A stretch of 64,000 bases of DNA from Pseudomonas sp. Seg1. Lineage in GTDB: Bacteria > Pseudomonadota > Gammaproteobacteria > Pseudomonadales > Pseudomonadaceae. The stretch lies in NCBI RefSeq assembly GCF_018326005.1, contig NZ_AP021903.1:372001-436000 (forward strand), written 5' to 3'. A model generated the notes under the pieces. It worked only from the letters and a program-made list of their open reading frames with translations. It was not told the origin of the DNA and searched no databases. Positions 8,336-16,971 of the stretch are shown here, piece after piece (the first letter of the stretch is position 1; every line of letters begins with the position of its first letter). The position numbers were made by a program, and so were the translations under genes.

Positions 8336-10107
8336 GCGGGAGTACCTGCCTCAAGAATTGCAGTGGCGGCGCGATGAGCGTCCATGAACAGGCGCGAGGG
8401 CGCACCCGCCGATGTGACGTAGTGGTTGTAGTAGCAAGAGCCTTCGGCGAGCGGGCCAAGCACCCAGAGGTTGCGCACGGGTTCGCCCGCGCTCGACTTG
8501 GGATGACACGCCGCGTCGACATCAATGCCGTCGATGCCCGGCACGTCGGTACGCGGGCGGATCAGTCCAAGGCGCGCCAGGTCGCGTACCGGCGCGCAGT
8601 CGCTGTTGGTCACGCCGCTGCTCTGGACATAGCCGGCGACACGCTTGAAATGGTCTATAGCAGGTCGAGAGCCAGGCTTGAGGAACGTCAGCAGACCGGC
8701 GTCACACAGGGCGAGCAGGTCGGCGTGGCGCTCTTTCTGCGGGCCGGCGACGAGGCGGTTGATCGCCTTGTGCCAACGACCATAGAACTGCCGGTGGGAG
8801 GCGTCGGTCAGCCCGTCGAAGTCGACCGCTTCACGCAGTCGGTCACGCAGATCACGCCAGACTTCGATGGCCGCTTTGATCGCCGACGCCCCACGGCCCA
8901 GCCGCGACTCCTGCAAGTCGGCTTCGAGCGTGTCGTAGATCCAGGCGTGATAGTTGTGCGGCGTGACATTGTCCGGCAGTGCATGCCAGATCAACGCCTG
9001 CGGATTGATCGCGCCGCCGCTTGCTTCGTAATCGCGCAGCAACGCTTCGCAGGCGACAACGCCAGCAGGCCCGGCAACGCTGACGCTCCTGAGTTGCTCA
9101 AGTACCTGCGTCGGGTTTTCATGCAGGACAGCGACGGCCGCCGCACGCATCTCCAGCAGCATCAGCGGCAGGATGTCTTGCTCGAAATCCAGCTGCCGGT
9201 TCGGTGCATTGGCCCGCAAGGCTTCGATGCGCGCGCTGGTGAGCAGCACGGCTTGATGGCGGGGGAACTCGATCAGGCCGTTGGGGCGAGTGCGGAAAGG
9301 CAGGCCGTCCCGCGACTGGATAAAGATCACCGGCTCGCGACCTGACGGTTGATACGCGTGACTGGCGTCGGCCATGCGCTTGTAGTGACCGCCGCGGCCC
9401 GAGGTGAGCGCCGCGAGGGTGTCCATCGCGCCGAGGCCCAGCCCTTCAATCAGCACGGTTTCGCCGGGTTCGATGGTGTCGAGGCTGCCAGGCAGCGGGT
9501 AGACGTCCTCGATGCGGTTGCGATCAGCCAGGCGCAGGCGACCGGTATGGCCGACCGTCAGAATCAGCCGATCCACCGCCACCGCCTCGCCTGATGCGGT
9601 TTGCAGAACGTACTGCTGAGCCGCATTGCGTTCGACCGCCGTCACGGCCTGTTGATGCAGGTTCACGCTGACCCAGCTGGGCGCGGTGGCGAGGATTTGT
9701 GCAAAGGCATCCGCCAGGTAAGCGCCGAGCAGATGACGCGGCAAAAAGTCCTGCGCCTCGACATCGCGTCCATCGGCGGCGAGCAAGCCGCTGTCGGGAT
9801 CGACCTTGATGCGCTGCTCACGGCACCACGTCAGGAAATCCGCGCCCGGCCTTTCGCGTGCATCCGCCAGATTTCCGAATGCCGCTGCGTCGGGGAATAC
9901 CCCGAGCTGACCGGCGACGGTATTGAGCAAAAGATAATCCGGCTGATCCGGCCAGTGCGCGCCGCTACCGAGCACATTGGGTTCGAAAATATCGATGACG
10001 ATCGGTTGCTCCGGGCGCTCCTCGGCGACGCTCAGCAGGCGTTCGAAAATCGACAGCCCGCGCGATCCGCAGCCCACCAAGCCGATAAGTAGAGGCGCCT
10101 TCACCAT
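8332..10107 (-). CDS. FAD/NAD(P)-binding oxidoreductase (NAD_binding_9 type)
   Basis: A 591-residue flavoprotein. The dinucleotide-binding motif is at the N-terminus (GLVGCGSRGLSIFERLL), followed by EPNVLGSGAHWPDQPDYLLLN and a second pyridine-nucleotide region near LILTVGHTGRLR. It resembles the family containing E. coli YdhS and the HpyO urate hydroxylase, suggesting a monooxygenase or oxidoreductase. The start at 10107 follows a GGGAGGAG ribosome site and overlaps sbnB by 7 bases; a longer in-frame extension is rejected because it only reads through sbnB in another frame. It is expected to oxidise a diaminopropionate-derived substrate, but this is not shown by sequence. Confidence 0.85.
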   Translation of the reverse strand: MVKAPLLIGLVGCGSRGLSIFERLLSVAEERPEQPIVIDIFEPNVLGSGAHWPDQPDYLLLNTVAGQLGVFPDAAAFGNLADARERPGADFLTWCREQRIKVDPDSGLLAADGRDVEAQDFLPRHLLGAYLADAFAQILATAPSWVSVNLHQQAVTAVERNAAQQYVLQTASGEAVAVDRLILTVGHTGRLRLADRNRIEDVYPLPGSLDTIEPGETVLIEGLGLGAMDTLAALTSGRGGHYKRMADASHAYQPSGREPVIFIQSRDGLPFRTRPNGLIEFPRHQAVLLTSARIEALRANAPNRQLDFEQDILPLMLLEMRAAAVAVLHENPTQVLEQLRSVSVAGPAGVVACEALLRDYEASGGAINPQALIWHALPDNVTPHNYHAWIYDTLEADLQESRLGRGASAIKAAIEVWRDLRDRLREAVDFDGLTDASHRQFYGRWHKAINRLVAGPQKERHADLLALCDAGLLTFLKPGSRPAIDHFKRVAGYVQSSGVTNSDCAPVRDLARLGLIRPRTDVPGIDGIDVDAACHPKSSAGEPVRNLWVLGPLAEGSCYYNHYVTSAGAPSRLFMDAHRAATAILEAGTPA

Positions 10108-11132
10108 CTGCGCTCCTCCCCGAAGAAGGACGGGATGGCGACCGCCGAGCCATCCTTGACGGCGATGTCGTGAATCATCCGGCCAATCGCCAGATCGAGG
10201 ATGCCCATGCCGAATGGCGAGTAGATCAGCGGTTTGTCTGTGGCGACTTGCAGATCGCCGCGAATCAATTGCGCCACGGTGCCGGTAACGAAGTCGCGAT
10301 GACCGTACTGCTGCTCGGCCAAGTGCGGCGAGGTATTGGCCTTCAGGCAATGGGTCACATCGTCGAAGTAGTTGTAACTTTCTTCGATGATTTCTGCGCC
10401 GATATCCCGCAGCGAAATGTTCAGGACGATCTGCCCCGGACGGAAAGTGCCGCTGCCTTTCACATAAGGCTCGCCGGCGCTGGTGGCGAACACCACGATG
10501 TCGGCGGTGAGTGCGTCTTGCAGCGACAGCAGCTGTACATCCGGAACCCCGAGCTGTTTGCCGAACGCCGACAGCGCTTGAGCAGATTCGGCGTTGAGAT
10601 CGTGGATCCCCACGCTGTCGAACGACCAGTCGTCGGCGATGAACGTCTCAAGGATGTTTCGCGAAATCACCCCGCCACCAATGATCGAAAGTCTTGGCGC
10701 GCTTTTCCTTTGGCCATTCAGCCACCACGCGCCGAGCACCGCCGACGCAGCAGTGCGCACAGCACTGATCAACGCACCCTCGAGCAGCGAATAGGGATAA
10801 CCGGTGTCCGGATCGTTGAGGATCAATACCGCCGAAGCGCGCGGGATGCCCGACTTGATGTTGTCGGGATAGCTGGCAATCCACTTGATCCCGGAAACTG
10901 ACTGATCGCCCTCGCTGTCGACGATGGCCGCCGGCAGCGCAATGATCCGGTTCGCCGGTTCCGCCGGAAAGCGCAGGAAGTAACTGTCAGGGTTAACGGT
11001 TTCGCCACGTTCGTGGGTCAAGTAGGTCTGCGCGACGATCTCGATGGCTTCCTGCCGCAGGCCGTTGAGGATGTCCTTGACGACTGCGCCGGGGATAACG
11101 TGGAACGGTTGGATCGGGTTCTGTGTGGTCAT
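10101..11132 (-). CDS. sbnB: SbnB-like N-(2-amino-2-carboxyethyl)-L-glutamate dehydrogenase
   Basis: A 343-residue member of the ornithine cyclodeaminase/mu-crystallin family, close to staphylococcal SbnB in length and gene neighbourhood. The nucleotide-binding loop is IIGGGVISRNIL (about residue 150). Substrate-side motifs include SGIKWIASYPDN and LEGALISAVRTAAS. SbnB oxidatively hydrolyses the SbnA product to L-2,3-diaminopropionate and 2-oxoglutarate with NAD. It begins 5 bases after sbnA stops and overlaps the next gene by 7 bases. In Staphylococcus this pair feeds staphyloferrin B; here no siderophore synthetase lies nearby. Confidence 0.88.
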   Translation of the reverse strand: MTTQNPIQPFHVIPGAVVKDILNGLRQEAIEIVAQTYLTHERGETVNPDSYFLRFPAEPANRIIALPAAIVDSEGDQSVSGIKWIASYPDNIKSGIPRASAVLILNDPDTGYPYSLLEGALISAVRTAASAVLGAWWLNGQRKSAPRLSIIGGGVISRNILETFIADDWSFDSVGIHDLNAESAQALSAFGKQLGVPDVQLLSLQDALTADIVVFATSAGEPYVKGSGTFRPGQIVLNISLRDIGAEIIEESYNYFDDVTHCLKANTSPHLAEQQYGHRDFVTGTVAQLIRGDLQVATDKPLIYSPFGMGILDLAIGRMIHDIAVKDGSAVAIPSFFGEERRW

Positions 11133-11137
11133 GGGAA

Positions 11138-12112
11138 TTACGCCGAAAGTGCCAGAGCGATTTCTGGGAAAAGGGGTTGCAACGCCGCTGCGCCGATACG
11201 CTGGGTGACCCAGTCGTCGGAATAGATGGTTTCGAGGTAGCGCTCACCCATGTCGGGTGAGATCGCCACGACAACGTCGTCGGGACGGATGTGCGGCGCC
11301 CATTGCTGGATGCCCGCGAGGACGGTGCCGGTGGAGCCGCCGAAGAGCAGGCCGTAGCGTTGCGCCAGCCAGCGGCAGACCTTGATGGTCTGTTCCTCGG
11401 GAATCGACAGGAAGTCGTGAATCCCGGACGCCTCGAATATCTCCGGCAGGCGACTGGTGCCCAGACCCGGGATATGCCGCGTGCCCCCCGGCAGGCCGAA
11501 CGTGACCGAGCCGACAGTATCGACAGCGATGACTTTGGTCTGTGGATGATGTTCGGCGAAGTAGTTCTTGCAGCCCATCAGCGTGCCGGTAGTGCCGGCG
11601 CCGACAAACAGGTAATCCACATGGGGAAACTTATGGGCAATGGACTTGGCAGTCGCTTGATAGTGGGCGAGGGGATTGGTCGGATTCTTGTACTGGTTGA
11701 GCCAGATGTAATCCGGGTTCTCCGCGACCAGTTGCTCGATCAAACGAATGCGCGAATTAAGGTAACCGCCGTTTTCGTCACGCTGATCAACCATGATCAT
11801 CTCGGCGCCAAGTGCCTGCATGAGCTTCCTGTTTGGCGCAGAAATGTTCGGGTCAATCACACAGACAAACTTGTAACCCTTGGCGGCGCAGACCATGGCC
11901 AGCGCAACCCCCAGATTCCCCGATGAAGACTCGACCAGACGCGTCTTATGGGAAATCCGCCCCTGATTTTCCAGATCGGTAATCAGTGCGTGTGCGGTTT
12001 TGAGTTTTATCGATCCGGCAGGATTCAGTCCTTCGATTTTCAGTTGGATCCTTGCGCTGCAAAGTTCTCCAATCTGCACATAACTATCTTCATTGATAAG
12101 TTGCTTGATCAT
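11138..12112 (-). CDS. sbnA: SbnA-like N-(2-amino-2-carboxyethyl)-L-glutamate synthase
   Basis: A 324-residue PLP enzyme of the cysteine-synthase fold. The PLP lysine is K36 in NPAGSIKLKTA, the substrate loop is ESSSGNLG (residues 61-68), and the phosphate cradle is GAGTTGTLMG. SbnA joins O-phospho-L-serine and L-glutamate; SbnB then releases L-2,3-diaminopropionate. The start at 12112 (MIKQLINEDSYVQIGEL) matches family length; an upstream in-frame ATG at 12163 would add 17 unrelated residues. It is the first gene of the operon. The pairing with sbnB makes the diaminopropionate assignment much more likely than cysteine synthesis. Confidence 0.88.
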   Translation of the reverse strand: MIKQLINEDSYVQIGELCSARIQLKIEGLNPAGSIKLKTAHALITDLENQGRISHKTRLVESSSGNLGVALAMVCAAKGYKFVCVIDPNISAPNRKLMQALGAEMIMVDQRDENGGYLNSRIRLIEQLVAENPDYIWLNQYKNPTNPLAHYQATAKSIAHKFPHVDYLFVGAGTTGTLMGCKNYFAEHHPQTKVIAVDTVGSVTFGLPGGTRHIPGLGTSRLPEIFEASGIHDFLSIPEEQTIKVCRWLAQRYGLLFGGSTGTVLAGIQQWAPHIRPDDVVVAISPDMGERYLETIYSDDWVTQRIGAAALQPLFPEIALALSA

Positions 12113-12480
12113 ACGTCGTCCGTTTCGCTCTTTTGCCGGGCGCACGGGGGCGCCAGCATTCATCCTGGAATGTTTGAAAAGCAGTAAATGCAGTTCGCCT
12201 GTTGGTTTTTTTTAGATTTTTTAGCTGGACAGGAAGTGACCTTGCGGTGAACGCCGATCTATTCAAAAAATCAGGTTTTGCGCTCTGACGACCTCAAGGG
12301 TCGAGAGTGTTGCGGGGCGCAAAGTAGAGCCAGTCATTGGCTCGCCAAGGCTTGGAGAAATACTGGCGAAATTTCCTACAAGGGGAGAGATACAGATTTC
12401 GGGTATTTTTCAGTACAGGTGGGGATGGGTGTATCGAGAGGGAGAGGGCGAGTAGGGAGGCATGATCAAATCGCAGGCAT
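12113..12480. promoter_or_regulatory. Upstream region of the sbnA operon
   Basis: This stretch contains no gene I can support. It must hold the promoter of the minus-strand sbnA operon and is notably A/T-rich at about 12200-12275, with two oligo-T/A tracts. No Fur-box-like dyad was seen, which argues against iron control. A MocR site (short direct repeats) could not be defined by eye. Confidence 0.45.
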
Positions 12481-12513
12481 AAAAAAACCCTGAATCTTGC
12501 GATTCAGGGTTTT
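12481..12513 (-). terminator. Intrinsic terminator of tRNA-Phe
   Basis: A 9-bp perfect stem (ACCCTGAATC region with GATTCAGGGT) around a 4-base loop is followed on the minus strand by seven T residues. It lies 7 bases beyond the 3' end of the tRNA. Confidence 0.9.
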
Positions 12514-12520
12514 CGGTATT

Positions 12521-12596
12521 TGGTGCCCAGAGACGGAATCGAACCGCCGACACGGGGATTTTCAATCCCCTGCTCTACCGACTGAGCTATCTGGGC
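12521..12596 (-). tRNA. tRNA-Phe (anticodon GAA)
   Basis: A 76-nt cloverleaf read on the minus strand. The acceptor stem is GCCCAGA/TCTGGGC with encoded CCA, and the D arm is GCTC...GAGC. The anticodon stem is GGGGA/TCCCC around the loop TTGAAAA (anticodon GAA), and the T arm contains TTCGATT. A strong terminator follows directly. No integrated element is seen on its 3' side. Confidence 0.97.
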
Positions 12597-12699
12597 AACG
12601 GGGCGCATTAAAAGGGTTTTTCGGATTTACGTCAACGACTTTTTTAAAATTTCTTAAATTAATTCCGTCGCTTACGATCCCACCCCCGATTTTGCGGGT

Positions 12700-12972
12700 T
12701 TACTCGGCAGGCGGAACGTAGCCTTCGGCCTTGGCGTAATCCTCGCCGGAGAAGTACTTGTCCATCTCGCCCTGAAGATATTTGCGATCCTCGGCGTTCA
12801 TCATGTTCAGGCGTTTTTCGTTAATCAGCAGGGTCTGGTGTTTCTGCCAGTCGGCCCAGGCCTTGGCGGAGACGTGATCAAAAATATCCTGACCTTTGGC
12901 GCCCGGGAAAGGAGCGCGTTCCAGAGCGGGCAATTCTTCTTTGTACTTACGGCACATGATGGTGCGGGTCAT
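12700..12972 (-). CDS. yggX: Fe(2+)-trafficking / oxidative damage protection protein YggX
   Basis: A 90-residue YggX homologue of full length. It begins [20 protein letters not shown] with the conserved N-terminal cysteine (C7) and has [20 protein letters not shown], a family hallmark. YggX protects Fe-S proteins and supports their repair. It follows mutY with a 4-base overlap, matching the widespread mutY-yggX arrangement; MutY is itself a [4Fe-4S] enzyme. Co-transcription with mutY and the asmA-like gene is likely. Confidence 0.95.
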   Translation of the reverse strand: MTRTIMCRKYKEELPALERAPFPGAKGQDIFDHVSAKAWADWQKHQTLLINEKRLNMMNAEDRKYLQGEMDKYFSGEDYAKAEGYVPPAE

Positions 12973-14036
12973 GGTGACTCTCCTGCATTCAATACGGCAG
13001 CCGCGCGTTCGAGCAAGGTTTTGACCGGGGCGGCGAGGCCCAGGCGCGGCGGGGTGGCGAGGTTATACCAGAGCCAGTCGGCCTCGGCCACGTGATGGCT
13101 GGCCTCCTGCACCTGAACCAGCCAGGGTTCGATGGACAGCTGGAAATGGCTGAAGGTGTGGACAAGGTTTGGCAGCGCCTGCTGCTCGCCCATGGTCAGC
13201 GAGTGCTGATCGGCGAGATGTTGCAGGTCGTCGAGGTCGTCGAGTTCCGGCAAGCTCCACAAACCGCCCCACAGGCCTGTCGACGGACGGCGATAAAGCA
13301 GAATCGCGCCGTCGCCATTGGCGAGCATCGGCATCAGCGTGCGTTTCTGCGGAATGACTTTGCGCGGCTTGGGAATCGGGTAGCGCGTCTCCAGGCCAAG
13401 CATGTGCGCTTCGCAGCCACGTTCCAGCGGGCACAACAGGCAACTCGGTTTGCTCCGCGTGCAGAGTGTGGCGCCCAGATCCATCATCGCCTGGGTGTAG
13501 GCGTTGACCCGATCGTACGGCGTAAAACGCTCAGCGTTGGCCCAGAGTTGTTTGGCGACCTTCGGCTCGCCGGGGTAGCCCTCTTGCGCGGTAAAGCGCG
13601 CCAGAACGCGTTTGACGTTGCCGTCGAGAATCGGCGCGCGCAAGCCCATGCTGATGCTCGCGATGGCGCCAGCAGTGGACAGGCCAATGCCTGGCAGATC
13701 CGTAAGCTTTTCGACGTCACGCGGAAACTCGCCGCCGTACTGGCTGACGACGATCTTCGCGGTCTTCTGCAAATTGCGCGCGCGGGTGTAATAACCCAGG
13801 CCCGTCCACAGGTGCAGTACTTCGTCTTCCGGCGCCTCGGCCAGCGCTTGAACCGTCGGTAGCGCGGCCATGAAACGGTCGAAATAGTTGAGCACGGTGC
13901 TGACTTGCGTCTGTTGCAACATGATCTCCGACACCCACACCCGATACGGATTGATGTCTTGCTGCCAAGGCAGATCGTGGCGGCCGTGGCGGTCGAACCA
14001 CTCCAGCACCGCCTGTGAAAACTGCTCCGCTCTCAT
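12969..14036 (-). CDS. mutY: A/G-specific adenine DNA glycosylase MutY
   Basis: A 355-residue base-excision repair enzyme that removes adenine opposite 8-oxoguanine. The helix-hairpin-helix is visible as [18 protein letters not shown], and the [4Fe-4S] cysteines follow the C-x6-C-x2-C-x5-C pattern ([17 protein letters not shown], about residues 195-211). The C-terminal NUDIX-like domain recognises 8-oxoG. It overlaps both neighbours by 4 bases, so the asmA-like gene, mutY and yggX form one translation-coupled operon. Confidence 0.96.
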   Translation of the reverse strand: MRAEQFSQAVLEWFDRHGRHDLPWQQDINPYRVWVSEIMLQQTQVSTVLNYFDRFMAALPTVQALAEAPEDEVLHLWTGLGYYTRARNLQKTAKIVVSQYGGEFPRDVEKLTDLPGIGLSTAGAIASISMGLRAPILDGNVKRVLARFTAQEGYPGEPKVAKQLWANAERFTPYDRVNAYTQAMMDLGATLCTRSKPSCLLCPLERGCEAHMLGLETRYPIPKPRKVIPQKRTLMPMLANGDGAILLYRRPSTGLWGGLWSLPELDDLDDLQHLADQHSLTMGEQQALPNLVHTFSHFQLSIEPWLVQVQEASHHVAEADWLWYNLATPPRLGLAAPVKTLLERAAAVLNAGESP

Positions 14037-16255
14037 CGCTTGAACAGCCCCTTCAATGCGTTTTTCAATTCCGGGCTGACCTTGTCGCCGAGTTTCTCGT
14101 TAATTTTTTCGCTGAGTTTGTCACCAGCCAGTTTGGTCGCGACCTGACCGAGACGGTCGTTGTCCACACGGCAGGCCTTGGCGCCCAGTTCCAGCGGGCC
14201 ACGGCAGCGCAGCGGCCACTCGATGCCGACGAATTTTTCGCCGACCTGACAGGCCGGATCCGGCATGGCGCTGGTGTCACCCTCAACGATGATGCCGACG
14301 CGGTAGTCCATGCCGAGCACACGCAGGTCGATATCGCCGTCACCGTTGACGGTCATGCCCGGGATGCGCACTTTCAGGTCCGGGTTGCTGGCGATACCGT
14401 TGCGGAAGGTCAGGTTGCCCTTGAGTTCCTGGAATGGCGTGTCTTTGCCCCGTGGCTCGCCGCTAAGGGTTTTGCGGTTGAGCGTGGCGATGCCTTTGCA
14501 CAGTTGCTGCTCAAGGTTGGCGTTGAGCAGCACGCCGTTGTTGATCACGAAACTGGCGTTGCCGTTGAGGGTTTCGATCAGTGCCTGTTGGCTGTTGCCG
14601 CTGCCGGTGACATTACTGTTGAGGGTTACCAGGCCTTTGACCGGCGGATTCTTGCCCTGGCTTTCGAGGATTTTTTCCGCCGGTACGCGGTTGATCTTCG
14701 TCTGCAGGTTCAGCACTGGCGCGCTCGGGCGTACGTCGAGGGTGCCTTTGGCTTCGAAGCCGCCGTTGTACAGCTCGCCGCTCAGATTATTGAGGGTCAG
14801 CAAGCCGCCTTGGCCGGTGGCTTTGAGTGCGGCGTTCTGGATCGGCAATTTGTCGAGGGTCAACTGGCCGAAAGTCAGGTCGGCATCCACATCGAGCTTG
14901 GCCAGGCGTTCAACCGGCAGGAGACGATCAGTGCTCCAGGCGCTTTTGCTCGGTTTGTCCGGCAGCGGCGTGGAGCCTGCGCCGGCCATGGCATCGGCTT
15001 CGGTGCTGGCGACTTCGGCCTGACGCACTTGCGTGGCGCTGGTGGCCTTTTCCGATTTCGGCGGCAAGTAGCGGTCGACGTTGAAGGTGTCTGCCTTGAG
15101 GATCGCCCGCAGCGATTGTTTGGCGAAATCCTCGACGGCGATGCGGCCGCTGAAGCTGCTGTCGTCGATCTTCAGGTTGATGTTGTCGAACGCGGCGCTG
15201 GTTGGCGTGGCCGAAACACGGCTGACCAGTTCGACCTTGCTCAGGCTACCCTCGGCCATGGCCGGCAGTTTCTGGCCGATGCTGTCGACGAATTTCGCCA
15301 GATCGAACTGCGCGATCGAGATGCCGCCAGTGATCTGCGGGGTCTTGTCGAGGTCGTTGGCTTTCAGTTCACCCAAGGCGCGCAACTGGTTGGCGGAGAT
15401 CTTGATGCCGGTCCATTCGGCGACGTTCGCGGCTTTATCCAGCAAAAGCTGGCCTTGGGCGGCGAAGGTCATGGTCTTGCCTTGAAGCGGGTCACCGGCC
15501 AGTTCGCCGGAAAGCTTCAGGTCTTCAAACTTGTAGCGTTGCAGAGCGCGCTCGAAGCGCAGTTCACCCGTGAGTTCGGTACGCACCCGCAGCACGGGCT
15601 GATTAGTGCCGAGGAAGGCAGTGGCTTTCACCGGAATGTTGGTCGAATCGTGCACCGGGCCGGTGCTCAACTGGATGCTTTCGGCGCTGAACTGCTTGCC
15701 GGTCAGTTCGTCGTTGTACTCAACACGGGCGTTGTTGACGGTCAGGCTGTCGATGTCGAGGCGGATCGGCTGCGCGGGTTTTTCCACCGCGACCGGGGTG
15801 TCGCTGGCGGGTTCGCCGGGGGTGGCTGGCGGCGTTGTGCCGGCCGCGACAGGCACCTTGCCGATGTCTTCCCAGTTGCCGTGACCGTTCTTGTCGCGGT
15901 TCAGACGGAGGTTGAGGCCTTCGACGCGCACATCGCTCATCTGCACTTCGCGGCGCAACAGCGGCAGCACGCGCACGGACAGGCCGAGCATCTGCAAGTC
16001 GGCAAAAGGTTCGGTGGGCTTGGCCAGGGTGGCGACGCTGGCTTCGTGCAATTCCAGGCCGAGCCACGGGAACAGGCTCCAGCCGATATCGCCATTGAGC
16101 GTCAGCTCGATGTGGGCCTTGTCGCGGGCTATCTGGCGGATCTCGTCTTTGTAATCGTTGGGATCGAAGAGGTGGGTCAGGGCAAAGCCTGCCGCCACGA
16201 TGATCAGCAACAGCCCGAGAAGTACCAGACCCAGGATTTTGCCGAACGCTTTCAT
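14033..16255 (-). CDS. AsmA-family inner-membrane-anchored protein
   Basis: A 740-residue AsmA-like protein. One N-terminal transmembrane anchor (about residues 5-28) is followed by FDPNDYKDEIRQIARDK, the typical AsmA lead-in, and then a long beta-rich periplasmic part ending in the AsmA C-terminal domain (SGSGNSQQALIETLNGNASF, then EPRGKDTPF). A Pro/Ala-rich linker occurs at about 135-165. AsmA-like proteins influence outer-membrane biogenesis and are thought to bridge lipids between membranes. It is first in the operon with mutY and yggX. Confidence 0.9.
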   Translation of the reverse strand: MKAFGKILGLVLLGLLLIIVAAGFALTHLFDPNDYKDEIRQIARDKAHIELTLNGDIGWSLFPWLGLELHEASVATLAKPTEPFADLQMLGLSVRVLPLLRREVQMSDVRVEGLNLRLNRDKNGHGNWEDIGKVPVAAGTTPPATPGEPASDTPVAVEKPAQPIRLDIDSLTVNNARVEYNDELTGKQFSAESIQLSTGPVHDSTNIPVKATAFLGTNQPVLRVRTELTGELRFERALQRYKFEDLKLSGELAGDPLQGKTMTFAAQGQLLLDKAANVAEWTGIKISANQLRALGELKANDLDKTPQITGGISIAQFDLAKFVDSIGQKLPAMAEGSLSKVELVSRVSATPTSAAFDNINLKIDDSSFSGRIAVEDFAKQSLRAILKADTFNVDRYLPPKSEKATSATQVRQAEVASTEADAMAGAGSTPLPDKPSKSAWSTDRLLPVERLAKLDVDADLTFGQLTLDKLPIQNAALKATGQGGLLTLNNLSGELYNGGFEAKGTLDVRPSAPVLNLQTKINRVPAEKILESQGKNPPVKGLVTLNSNVTGSGNSQQALIETLNGNASFVINNGVLLNANLEQQLCKGIATLNRKTLSGEPRGKDTPFQELKGNLTFRNGIASNPDLKVRIPGMTVNGDGDIDLRVLGMDYRVGIIVEGDTSAMPDPACQVGEKFVGIEWPLRCRGPLELGAKACRVDNDRLGQVATKLAGDKLSEKINEKLGDKVSPELKNALKGLFKR

Positions 16256-16333
16256 GGGCGAGTCCTTGTAGTTAGTCGAATTCGTAATTTAGCCGGGGAG
16301 TATAGCGCTGCAACGGCCCGTTTCGGGGTGAAG

Positions 16334-16738
16334 TCATGTTGTCAGCACCATCAGTGGCAGGTGCAACCTGGCGGCGATGGCCTCGGCTTCAAGATGCCCG
16401 ACAGGCGCCAGCAGACGCAGTTCTGCCCCCGCTTGCGACGCCATTTTCTGCGCTTGGTTCACCAGCCGCTCGGCAACCCCACGGCGTCGGGTAACTTTTC
16501 GTACGCATAAATGCGACAAGTACCAAACCTCGGGGTGCCTTGTCAGACGTGCGGCGCCGAGCAAGCGGTCATTGAAACGTCCGGCAATAAAACAGCCGTC
16601 AGCCAAGGCGCTTTCGATCAGCTCGGCCTCGCCGGAGAACGGCGCAAACAGCCAATCGGGCGCATCGCGGTAAATCTTCTGCAAATCCTGCTGGTCCTGA
16701 TAACTGGCGTCTTCAAGCGTCTGAACGATGACTGGCAT
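16334..16738 (-). CDS. GNAT-family N-acetyltransferase
   Basis: A 134-residue small acetyltransferase. The acetyl-CoA loop is visible as RKVTRRRGVAERLVNQA, preceded by the strand WYLSHLCVRK. It resembles the PanZ/PanM group in its LQKIYRDAPDWLF opening and LIESALADGCFIAGRFNDRLLG strand pair. PanM promotes PanD maturation in other gammaproteobacteria; that assignment is possible but not certain. It is transcribed alone and divergently from the MFS gene. Confidence 0.8.
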   Translation of the reverse strand: MPVIVQTLEDASYQDQQDLQKIYRDAPDWLFAPFSGEAELIESALADGCFIAGRFNDRLLGAARLTRHPEVWYLSHLCVRKVTRRRGVAERLVNQAQKMASQAGAELRLLAPVGHLEAEAIAARLHLPLMVLTT

Positions 16739-16971
16739 GGTGGCTCCGTAGGAAATGTCCTGTGCAGGAGATCAGGTGACATGAAAAAGGTGATATCAGT
16801 TTGGTTTTTCTGTCACGTGCAAATGGTAACCTTCGCCGGTTCGTCCGTCCTTCTGCGACTTAACGTCGCGCCTTCAAGGAGCTTCACCTGAAAAAACGGT
16901 CATGCCTGCGTGCATTAAGGCCGAGGGTGAACAGTGGCTGGCGAACCATACTAATAATTGGGGGATACACA

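Noticed and set aside
4773..12112. Siderophore (staphyloferrin B-like) cluster
   Set aside because: Only the diaminopropionate steps are present; NIS synthetases, decarboxylase, receptor and a Fur box are all missing.
12521..12596. tRNA-Phe as an integration site for a genomic island
   Set aside because: No integrase lies next to it, no repeated tRNA 3' end was seen, and the downstream genes are ordinary chromosomal ones.
14015..16510. Long open frame opposite the asmA-like gene
   Set aside because: It mirrors the AsmA-type coding sequence in a GC-rich genome, lacks any recognisable domain, and the minus frame has a clear membrane anchor and family motifs.
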